Positions 11,949 to 22,132 of a stretch of DNA of 64,000 nucleotides are shown in pieces; position 1 is the stretch's first letter, and every line of letters begins with the position of its first letter. This stretch comes from Riptortus pedestris (taxonomy: Eukaryota > Arthropoda > Insecta > Hemiptera > Alydidae): the NCBI GenBank assembly GCA_019009955.1, contig CM032228.1, positions 227,502,501 through 227,566,500 on the forward strand. Direction: 5' to 3'. Both the position numbers and the translations under genes were made by a program. The notes under the pieces are model-generated. The model ran no database searches and was not told where the DNA came from. It worked only from the letters and a program-made list of their open reading frames with translations.

Positions 11949-12470
11949 AGATACACTTTAAAAAATATATTACACAAATAGAATTATAAAAAGCGCAAGG
12001 TGAAGAACTTACTTCTTACGGAATCAAAATAACTGTGATGATTTACTAACTAATATGCTTACTACTGTTAATTCGTTGTCGGAAAGGTGATTTGTGATTA
12101 GAAGAGATGCCCGATTCTCAATATATTAACATTAAAAATTAGAGCACTCCACATCCATATCTTTATAACACTTAGCATGTATGTTATAGATTTTTTATAT
12201 GCGGAACATAAAACACAAAAAAATAATAAATAAAAATATACCAACAAAACAATATAGATCAAAATTCAGAACATAACGAACAACTAAATAAACAACTGTA
12301 AATATAATTAAGTGCTCAAAGTGAATTCCAAAGAAAAGTAAAGTCTAATCATTTATGTTAACAGAAATTCACACATACAGACCCATACAAGCACAAATTT
12401 GTGTGGATTGCAAAATTAAAATTTTGTTCAAATTGCGATTTAAAAACAAAAGCGTAATAGTGCAAGATTT

Positions 12471-12625
12471 GTGTATATATGAGTGTGTTGATATGAAAGA
12501 GGGAACGAGCATTTCAGAAATGGAGGGTCCCTGAAGAGGTGGTATGTAAGCCACGAAACATGTAGGGCAGTATGAATAAAGTTTGTAGGGAAAAAATATT
12601 ATTTATTGGTGACCTTTGCCATGAA
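12471..12625 (+). mobile_element. Penelope-like terminal fragment with hammerhead-like core
   Basis: CTGAAGA (12531-12537) is followed by GTGG, an 8-nt loop and CCAC, then GAAAC (12555-12559) and ATGTA. Upstream TCC can pair with downstream GGG as stem I, giving a GTA cleavage context after a very short stem III. This is the layout described for hammerhead motifs of Penelope-like elements. A diverged copy at 31127-31372 shares AACGAGCATTTCAGAAATG upstream and TTATTTATTGGTGACC downstream, so the repeat extends beyond the ribozyme-like core. No reverse transcriptase or GIY-YIG frame is present here. Confidence 0.6.
12531..12570 (+). ncRNA. Hammerhead-like ribozyme motif (candidate)
   Basis: Conserved CUGAAGA and GAAAC boxes are separated by a 4-bp GUGG/CCAC stem. 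Stem III is only about one pair (C...G) with a 2-nt loop. Stem I is UCC/GGG plus possible extension. The motif is inferred by eye; activity would need a dimeric or compact fold, as for other Penelope-type hammerheads. Confidence 0.5.
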
Positions 12626-12717
12626 ACTCTAAAGAACATATACAAATATTGAGTCCAGAATAAGAATAATGTGTTTTAAGTTTTTAATTGATTTAACACG
12701 ATTTTATACTACAGTAA

Positions 12718-13736
12718 TCTTAATATATATAAATCTCCTGTCACGATGTTTGTCCGCGATGGACTCCTAAACTACTTAACCTATTTTAAATTAAATTGGC
12801 ACACCGTGTGCAGTCTGGTCCAACTTGAGAGATAGGATAGCTTAGATCTTTAATTATAGTCGCAATTTTATTTTATTGCAAATTATTTGTCTATAATTAA
12901 TTGACAGTCACAATTATCTGTTAACTCCAAAAGATTCTAACAGATGTCGATACTTTTCGACTGGATTGAGTAAGTAATCAATAGATGGCACTGCTATGGT
13001 AAACCGACAAACGTGTCATATAAGCTACAATTCAATAGCATGATTACCACGTGTTATTGAGGCTAAAGTATAAATTAAATTTATTTTGTAATAAACAAAA
13101 TACCGTGAAATTCAATTATTTCTACTTCTTTAATTTTTGGTGTTAGCAATTGTTACTTCGACCGAAGTGTAAATCAAATTCAAATTATAGTGACGATAAT
13201 ACAGTGAAATTATTCCTGCTTTTTACTTATTTGTGCTTCATTATTCAAAATTCTATAATTATAAAATATATACATGTAAGTATTATCACATAATTATAAT
13301 AATTAATTAATATATTTTTAAACGATTAAATTAATATTTTCAATAAAATGCCACCGAAAAAATCTAACCTCAACAACGCAAACACCAGAGAGGCACGACG
13401 CAAACGTGTTGAAAGAGCTCATCAGTTTAATATAAACTGTAAGAAAATTTTAATCAATCGTATTCAACGTCCGTCCCCTTCAAATCCTAATCCCTTGAAT
13501 TTGTGTACCAACTTCAACATTTCCGTCTTGGTTCGTAAATAATTTCATTGTACTAAAGGATTGTAGTCGTAGAAAATCTGTCATGGAGGTCACCATATTT
13601 TTTTACAAATACCATCTATGTTAAAAGCATGGTGGACCCCGTGACTGATGTTCTCCTACCGTTCCTCTTAAATTGTATACTACAATGTAATATAACAATA
13701 ACTTTAGCCACAGCAACGCGTGGCCGGGTCTGCTAG
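12718..13736 (+). mobile_element. Helitron (rolling-circle transposon), 1.02 kb, non-autonomous
   Basis: The 5' end begins TCTTAATATATATAAATC and continues CTGTCACGATGTTTGTCCGC. The 3' end reads CAACGCGTGGCCGGGTCTGC and then CTAG. These fit the 5'-TC...CTRR-3' rule, with host A before (12717) and host T after (13737), i.e. an A/T insertion and no target duplication. Both ends resemble a Helitron family widespread in insects (recalled similarity, not searched). The interior keeps only the start of an ORF (13348-13542), so the Rep and helicase domains are missing and it must move in trans, if at all. Confidence 0.85.
13348..13542 (+). pseudogene. N-terminal remnant of Helitron-encoded protein (64 codons)
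   Basis: The ORF starts ATGCCACCGAAAAAATC. It encodes a basic N-terminus (MPPKKSNLNNANTREARRKR, then VERAHQFN) like the opening of many Helitron Rep/helicase ORFs. After about 25 residues it turns into unrelated sequence and stops. None of the zinc-finger, HUH Rep or PIF1-type helicase motifs are present. Its place inside a 5'-TC/3'-CTAG element supports the assignment; on its own the frame would be unconvincing. Confidence 0.6.
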
Positions 13737-14396
13737 TAATAGATAACAATATGTCAAATTTAAAATACTTCAGAATAAATGAAGTGCTAATTAACACGAA
13801 TATTTCTTGGATTATTTAACATTTTTCAAAACCAATTCAATTGAGATATATTTGATTGATAGAAAATACTGATTGAATAAGAGCGTGAAGACAAGAGGAA
13901 GAAAATCGTACAATAAACCTTATCGATTTTGTGATAGAGGGTTGATAAGCCAGAAGTCTTGAAGGGCCTAGGGGTGAGTGATAAGGGATAACTGATAAAG
14001 CACGCTCTCACTTCCTCAAGGGTAGCAAATGGTATGTATTTCTCCTTGAAGGACAAGCTTCCATCATCTTCAGGGATTGTCAATTGAAAAGTAGTTGATT
14101 CTTCTCTAGATGCTCCTATTGTGTCTACCACAGTCGGAGTGAGTACATTATTTTTAGGGCTCTCAGAAGCACTTGGTGAAAACCAGAAGCCAGGCCAATA
14201 ACCAATAAATAAATTTATTACGAAGATATTGTCTATTTGTAAAAAAAAAATAATTAAAAACTCCAGAAAACAGTGAGGGAGAGGGTGTCATTATTGGCTG
14301 ATAGTCGAGCACACATGGGATACCTATAATAAAATTCTGTACAAAGGTAGGGCACACTTATGATCTCATATCTCCTTATATTCTCTATTTAAACAT
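13737..14396. other. Interval between Helitron and HINE, contains an exon-like minus frame
   Basis: Apart from the minus-strand frame at 13826-14270 (listed separately) this stretch shows only short A and T runs and no recognised repeat. Confidence 0.35.
13826..14270 (-). CDS. Unrecognised exon-like open frame (hypothetical)
   Basis: The minus-strand frame is open for about 140 codons without a convincing ATG start. It follows a pyrimidine-rich run ending ACAAATAG, which could be a splice acceptor. It contains GASREESTTFQLTIPEDDGS and KYIPFATLEEVRACF, a composition more protein-like than other frames nearby. A GT follows GATAAG near 13918. It is not recognisable as a transposon or host family. 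It could be a lone exon, a decayed transposon ORF, or chance. Coordinates of the upstream limit are approximate. Confidence 0.25.
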
Positions 14397-15178
<782 letters not shown>

Positions 15179-15289
15179 CTAGTAAGGGATAAAATCATAA
15201 CTGATGACGCCATATCTCACAGTATATTTGCGTCTATCTCATCTAGTAAAGTTCTGTTGAAAAACGTTTGAAAATGATAAAAATGTGTT

Positions 15290-15521
15290 CCTATTCAAAA
15301 TATGTATAAAACAAGATTTATAGAAATTTAATTAATTAGAAGACTGGTTATCTACAATTTTTGTAGATCCCATTAATAGAAACGAAGGTATTTTGAATTT
15401 TCGTTGACCTCATTTTATTTTGTCACTGGTATGTAAGATGGATGGGCCCTTCAAGACATTTTCCGAAAATCACGTCATGGATACATCTATACCTGATTTC
15501 CCTTAAAGCAAATCTACTACA
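15290..15521 (+). mobile_element. HINE-like element, decayed 3' fragment
   Basis: Keeps CGAAGGTATTTTGAATTTTC, GACCTCATTTTATTTTGTCA, TCACGTCATGGATACA and CTGATTTCCCTTAAAGC, then AAATCTACTA. The TA tract is gone, with the core joined directly to the 3' block. Confidence 0.6.
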
Positions 15522-16036
15522 ATGACACAAATTAATTAATTAATTATCCAGAAAGTTCAGTTTTCCACTAGGTAAACTTATAAGAAAATTGCTTCTTCTT
15601 GGATTATGTAGATGGCCAGTTTCAATTGGACTAGGAAAACATGAACTGTTTTCTTCAGCGGATCAAACCTTCCGGGCAAAATATATTATACTCAGCTCAC
15701 CAAATTACAACCCGTGGTTCCGTTTCCTTTACATCGGGGCATTTACATTCGGAATGCGTGTCGGCTCCCGTGATCGTTGATCCCGTTCGTGCCGGACTAA
15801 AGACTTGATTATAACTGGGAATAAGAATCAGGAGTGGATGACTGCTGGGGGGAGGGGAATCAAATCTGCCAGCAATGATTTAAATTGCAACACATTTGAC
15901 TCGGACAGATACCCAAATTAGGGGTTGATAAGAAACATCACTTGGATATATATTATACAAGTAATGGTAATAACAAATAGTGTTATTTAACGATCCTCTC
16001 AACAATGACCGAATAGCGGGCATGTTGCCATTGATT
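15522..16036. other. Intergenic DNA, unassigned
   Basis: A 63-codon frame (15589-15780 plus) has no recognisable motif. Composition is somewhat more GC-rich than average. No repeat was recognised. Confidence 0.3.
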
Positions 16037-17520
16037 TTAGCAGATGACTCGGTACTTGTGTATTATATCCACCACATTTTAGTTCCACTAGTTCCACGCT
16101 AGAGTGCGCTACTGTTTTAAGTAGTACGATTCATTGCCCGCAAGGGAGGTTATACTTACCTTATAACCTTATACGGAATTATAATGATAAATAAAAGAAA
16201 ACACAATTTTTAAATATAAAACATTTTATTCACATTTAGGCGGGAAATGTGTGGAAATACAATTTAAAATGCACTGAAATGTGTCTCCATTTCCTTTCCC
16301 ATGATGCTGTCGCCATATGAATTCTACCAAATATGATTCAATGCATTACAAAATGGAATTTTACTTCCTTCGAACCAAGTGCCAATCCGAACGCCGACTT
16401 GCTCACCACACTTTTTTACATTACACTTCAGAAAAAGACTTTTTTTTTTCCACTATAAAGTTTCATACAATGTGATTTAGAACACTTTCTTCTGATAGCC
16501 AAAATATTCCTCTCCTGTTAATACTTAACAGCGTCTTCTTCAGTCGTTGGCAAATCCCAAGGAGGCATTTTTAAAGGACTAAGAAACAATAAACAGCAAA
16601 AGCAAATAAATAGCGAACGCAACTATGACAAAAGATAACCTCATTAGCCTGGGAGAGCTAGCGTCGCACTTCAGTAGCGCATTCTAGCGTGGGACTAGTG
16701 GAACTAAAATGTGGTGGATATAATACACAAGTACCGATGACTCAATTTTCGAAAAAATTGATTTAAATGTCCATCGAACCTACACACGAGATGACGAAAA
16801 TGACGTCCGTTCAAAACTATGTGTAAAACTAAAGATTAAGTCCGTTAATGGCAGAAATCGGGTTAGTGGGAGGGAAGGAGGTTAGGCGGGACGAATATCG
16901 AAAATGAAAAATCCAATCGAAACGTTTTATAACACCCAACTTTTTGCAAATAAGTTTGGTGATATAAAATCACACTCAAGACCGTTTCAGTCAACACTAA
17001 AAATCATATTTGTTAAAGGCTACTGTCGAACCTGGAATAATAGGGCTTTTAGAGGGGGCCGGAGTTTCGAAAATTCAAAATATTTCCGTTTTTATGGGTC
17101 AGATCGTAAAATGTTATGGGACTAATCTTGTTAAACTATTGCTGGCCTACCGTTGTTGTTTTATACATTTTTTCGTAACCCAGGTACTCAGCCATTTATT
17201 CTTAATTACCTTGTTTTCAGCCTTAAGTACCCCTCCCCCTCCCCTTCTGCTCATTTGTTTATTTGTCATATAGAAATAGGGAATATGTTGTAATATGATG
17301 TATTTGCATTTTTTTTTTTTGTTTTCGGACTTAAGTAAATTGCCACTCATATCATATTAACAATAAGCTGTTATATTATGAAGCACTTTATTTGAAGACT
17401 AAATACCTAATATTGTTCTCATTTAACTTTTACGTTTTGAGATAAATGCAAATACATGACGTACGTGTGAAATCTGCTACGAACGTGGGGAAAGTTACGA
17501 CCCTCTACGTGACGGACTTT
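16037..17520 (-). mobile_element. HINE-like element, diverged copy interrupted by a TIR transposon
   Basis: The 3' end TTTTAGCAGAT (16037) is separated from the rest by a 685-bp transposon and resumes at 16744 with AATTTTCG and AATGTCCATCGAACC. The core then follows (GTCCGTTAATGGCAGAAATC; TTCAAAATATTTCCGTTTTT). The 5' part matches subfamily III (ACTTTTACGTTTTGAGATAA) and ends TACGTGACGGACTTTT. It directly abuts the next HINE at 17517, sharing the T-run. Confidence 0.7.
16051..16735. mobile_element. TIR DNA transposon, 685 bp, 64-bp inverted repeats, 8-bp target duplication
   Basis: Terminal inverted repeats 16051-16114 and 16672-16735 start GGTACTTGTGTATTATATCC and differ at two positions that I can see. 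The 8 bp GATGACTC flanks both sides (16043-16050 and 16736-16743), a perfect target duplication. Eight-base duplications are made by hAT, P and Merlin transposases among others (family knowledge). The terminal GG and absence of a coding frame do not decide between them. It is a non-autonomous element nested inside a HINE. Confidence 0.88.
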
Positions 17521-17655
17521 TTAGCAGATTTCCCTTGAGGGAAATCAGCTATTGAGGTCGTACTCATGACGCGAGTTTCGAAAAATTTCTTCAAATGACC
17601 ATCGATCCTACCTAGGAGATGACGAAAATGAGGCCCGTTCAAAATTATATATATA

Positions 17656-17705
<50 letters not shown>

Positions 17706-18150
17706 TGTTAACGCTCTAGCGGTCGCAATTTTCGTTTGATCGTTACCAAACTCGATATTTAAACGTTTTATGCAAAAATAAAGATCAAGATCGTTAATGG
17801 CTGAAATCGGACCAGTGGGAGGGGGAGTTTAGAGTGGGAGGATTTTCGAAAATTCAAAATATATCCGTTACTATACGTCGGATCGAAAAATTATATAGAA
17901 TTAAATTTACTATAAATAATGTTATATACATTTGTTCTGTATCTTGAATATTAACCGAGATATTTGCATTTTTCTATTTTCAGCTTCTGAGATGAGATCG
18001 GCTTACTTCGGGTCTAGTCGTGAGTTTCCGCCAAGAGCTAGTTCGGGCTGTTCCCGTAACTGTTTGAATCTCTATTCTGAAATTTCTCTATTGTAAAACT
18101 TCACGTGGGAAATCTGCTTGGTTTACGCAGCCCCTGCGTGACGGACTTTT
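17517..18150 (-). mobile_element. HINE-like element, full-length (subfamily I)
   Basis: Reverse copy from TTTTTAGCAGATTTCCC to CCTGCGTGACGGACTTTT. It has the core, GTTAACGCTCTAGCGGTC, (TA)n (17648-17702) and a terminal hairpin with one changed loop base (CTTGAG). It was inserted exactly at the 5' terminus of the neighbouring HINE. Confidence 0.88.
17648..17702. repeat. (TA)n microsatellite
   Basis: TA run with one CTATA interruption, inside the HINE-like element. Confidence 0.95.
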
Positions 18151-18385
18151 TTTACTCCATGTAGCTAATTCAGACAATCCATTAATTTAGTTTGATGTTC
18201 TCGACATACATACGTAGGTACGATGGACATATGAAAAAAAGATTCATAATTCGTGTCATGAGTGTATCCCCACTGTTACAGAAAACAGAGCACAAAGTAT
18301 CAGGCTTGCGAATGGAATACATTGAGAAATAATGTAGTCTGGTTCATACTTATATACTAAAAAAATAAATAACAATTATTGAAAA

Positions 18386-18512
18386 AAAATTAGTTATTAA
18401 CGTACACTTTTTGTAACTAAGACTATTGGTGCGAGTTATCTACAGGTTACCACCCTTTCCTTGCCAGGACGGGACAAAGGATGTTAATTAATGAATTCCG
18501 CCAATAAATAAA
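18386..18512 (-). mobile_element. SINE, truncated before its tRNA-like head
   Basis: Reverse SINE body: ACACTTTTTGTAACTAAGAC, GAGTTATCTACAGGTTACCA and ATTAATGAATTCCGCC. Homology stops just before the box B region, exactly where the 32-bp tandem array begins. Confidence 0.75.
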
Positions 18513-18516
18513 TTCC

Positions 18517-19469
18517 TGAGCATATATGACAGAGAAAGAAACAATTATTGAGCATATATGACAGAGGAAGAAACAATTATTGAGCATATATGACAGAGGA
18601 AGAAACAATTATTGAGCATATATGACAGAGGAAGAAACAATTATTGAGCATATATGACAGAGGAAGAAACAATTATTGAGCATATATGACAGAGGAAGAA
18701 ACAATTATTGAGCATATATGACAGAGGAAGAAACAATTATTGAGCATATATGACAGAGGAAGAAACAATTATTGAGCATATATGACAGAGGAAGAAACAA
18801 TTATTGAGCATATATGACAGAGGAAGAAACAATTATTGAGCATATATGACAGAGGAAGAAACAATTATTGAGCATATATGACAGAGGAAGAAACAATTAT
18901 TGAGCATATATGACAGAGGAAGAAACAATTATTGAGCATATATGACAGAGGAAGAAACAATTATTGAGCATATATGACAGAGGAAGAAACAATTATTGAG
19001 CATATATGACAGAGGAAGAAACAATTATTGAGCATATATGACAGAGGAAGAAACAATTATTGAGCATATATGACAGAGGAAGAAGCAATTATTGAGCATA
19101 TATGACAGAGGAAGAAACAATTATTGAGCATATATGACAGAGGAAGAAACAATTATTGAGCATATATGACAGAGGAAGAAACAATTATTGAGCATATATG
19201 ACAGAGGAAGAAACAATTATTGAGCATATATGACAGAGGAAGAAACAATTATTGAGCATATATGACAGAGGAAGAAACAATTATTGAGCATATATGACAG
19301 AGGAAGAAACAATTATTGAGCATATATGACAGAGGAAGAAACAATTATTGAGCATATATGACAGAGGACGAAACAATTATTGAGCATATATGACAGAGGA
19401 AGAAACAATTATTGAGCATATATGACAGAGGAAGAAACAATTATTGAGCATATATGAGAGAGAAAGAAA
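18517..19469. repeat. Tandem array, 32-bp unit, about 30 copies
   Basis: The unit is TGAGCATATATGACAGAGGA followed by AGAAACAATTAT. Inner units are virtually identical; I saw only single-base variants (e.g. AGAAGCAATT near 19081, AGGACGAAAC near 19368). The first and last units carry AGAGAAAG instead of AGAGGAAG. Such homogeneity indicates recent expansion. It contains no open frame of note and no variable spacers. Confidence 0.97.
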
Positions 19470-20105
19470 TTCCAACTAGAGTGAAAATGCATCTGTAAAA
19501 TGGGAAATGCTATTTTCAGAGAGTCGGGTAGTCCTAATGGATAAATACTGTATCCTGAGGCTTTTAGAAAGATTTATTTCAATGAGAGACTGTATGGAGA
19601 GAATAAAAAAGGGCGAAATGTCGATAGAGGATACATAATTCAGCCGATAGGAGGCGCCGCTGATTTGTGATGGCGAAGACAAAGCCCTAGGTATTAGAAG
19701 TGGCGAGCATTCCTCCCAGCTAGTAAAACAGTGAGTTATGCCAGTCCTGCATTCTAGCTGAGCTGCCTCTCTCAGGGATTCCAATGCTATAGATTATTAT
19801 ATTTATAGATTATGGTTAGATTAAATATGTAACTAAACCAGCTGAGACCGTTTCAGATCAGGTCAGCTCCAACTCAACTCCTTTGGATGAAAATTGTTTT
19901 CTATCCTTTGTCTTTTTGCCTTTTACTTGGTTACTCTATTTCTTTTAAAATTAACAAGTCAAAATATTGCCTCAAGGGCTTTTAGAAACAGAGATATATT
20001 AAATCTTATATCTCCCACCCCTGGAAAGATTTGCCTTTAACGAACCTCACCTTTAGTTCCACATAAAACGCTTAAATATTCAGTTTGGTAACGATAAAAA
20101 AAAAA
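19470..20105. other. Sequence right of the 32-bp array, unassigned
   Basis: A 102-codon minus frame (19476-19784) with no recognisable motif lies here. It overlaps a GC-richer patch (GGAGGCGCCGCTGA at 19650). I do not call it a gene. The last 150 bp carry weak HINE core traces (ATAAAACGCTTAAATATTCA). Confidence 0.35.
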
Positions 20106-20735
<630 letters not shown>

Positions 20736-20736
20736 T

Positions 20737-21250
20737 TTATTTTTTTTATTTATTTCGTTTTGTGCCCCATAGCGATGGTGATTGGCATTATTTGGATGAT
20801 ATGTTTACTCCTTCATGTGCTTACCTTTTTTGTACTTCTATATTATGGAAATATTTTTTTAATGTCTGATTCATTCTCATATCCGTATAAAGAATATAAT
20901 AAAAGTTAACCCTTTTAAATCTTTTTAGGTATGATGTAGCCCTATTCTATTTTGTATTTTAAGTTTTTGTAAATGTTGATGTGTTTTAGATATGTTAGTA
21001 TTTGTGGAATATATTGGCTGCTGTCAGTTAACAGTTCTGTCATATCGTAGGGTATGTGAAGGTTTTCTCTTTGGATGCAGTCTGTCAGTATGTGCTTTAT
21101 TGTAAGGTGTTTGTCAGTCCTTGTCATTAAGTGTCTATGTGTCAGGTATGTGTGGCCGATCCTGAGTCTGGCAAGAACAACTTCCTCCCGTAGTACTCCC
21201 ATGACTCGATGGCCACTCCTTAATAGTACCTTAGTATCAAACATTTAAAT
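20737..21250 (-). mobile_element. 3' end of a non-LTR retrotransposon, second copy
   Basis: The minus-strand frame (20942-21244) contains REEVVLARLRIGHTYLTHRH and HLTIKHILTDC. This is the RIGH-T..THxxL plus IKHIL-x2-C region that closes ORF2 of I/Jockey-type retrotransposons. Nine codons holding the CxxC pair seen in the 288-738 copy are deleted. The frame ends in LKYKIE. The 3' UTR continues to AAATAAATAAA near 20737. It is a 5'-truncated dead copy, with no reverse transcriptase motifs retained. Confidence 0.78.
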
Positions 21251-22132
21251 TTCTATAAATCTTCTATAAATTGTTTCTGTATCTGCAATATTAAGTAAGT
21301 CCTTCGTAATTTTCATTTTAGCCTTGCTTAACCAAGGCCCCCACTGCAACTTTATAGTTCTATACATGTCCTCTCTCACTCGAAAATTAACCACTTCTAC
21401 TTATCACTTAACTTGAGTAGAAGTGGGGTGAAATATTTAATGTTCAGTTAAAATTTTAATTCCTGTTGTGATATGAGATCATCATATTCTAGCATGTGGG
21501 AAATACGTGATGGCCATTTTATTCATAACTTCCAGACATTTTAATACACATCGCTATATGAGTACTTACTCAATAACTTATTTGTCTACGTGAGTTACAG
21601 GGAAATTTGCTAGAAGGGCGTTGCGAAGCTCGTTTAATATTTTTTTTTAGTAAATTCCGAAAACCAAAAATAATTTCCCTGTGGATAGAATAAAACATGA
21701 ATCTCTAATATAAAGAGAGCATTTACTGAAATCGTAGAACAAAGAAATAAAAATAAAAAGTACTACTTCGTCTACAAAATAGGCTTAACAGATTTTCGGT
21801 AAAATAAAAGGATGAATAAAATGAAAGCCTTTATAAAATTGAATACTAATAACAGTTTCAAAGTGGATTAAAATTGTAATGAATTTGGGAGATGTAAATC
21901 CTGTGGAAGACTGTTTCCTCGACGGAGGGAGAGGACTTAATCCTGTTTGGCGGAGATTAGAGTCCCGTCTCCCGCCCCACAGTTTTTAGTTATTACCCGG
22001 TCGGGGATTTGCAGGGCTCCCAAATGGAATAGCGCCCTAGCCCACCCTCTCAATCTAAACCGTTTAAGTCACCGGCAATTAAAATTTGTTCCTGGGTTTA
22101 TCGGAGTCAGCCGAATAACGCGTTTAGGTATG
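21251..22132. other. Intergenic DNA with weak HINE traces
   Basis: Weak HINE traces occur at about 21405-21480 and 21530-21620 (GAGTAGAAGTGGGG; GGGAAATTTGCTAGAA). A GC-richer patch at 21910-22100 precedes the 56-bp array and contains TTTATCGGAGTCAG, possibly a very decayed array unit. No gene is supported. Confidence 0.35.

Noticed and set aside
18517..19469. CRISPR-like array
   Set aside because: Units are contiguous, with no unique spacers, in a eukaryotic repeat-rich context; it is a plain tandem repeat.
19476..19784. 102-codon minus frame beside the 32-bp array
   Set aside because: No recognisable motif and no splice context; kept only as unassigned DNA.
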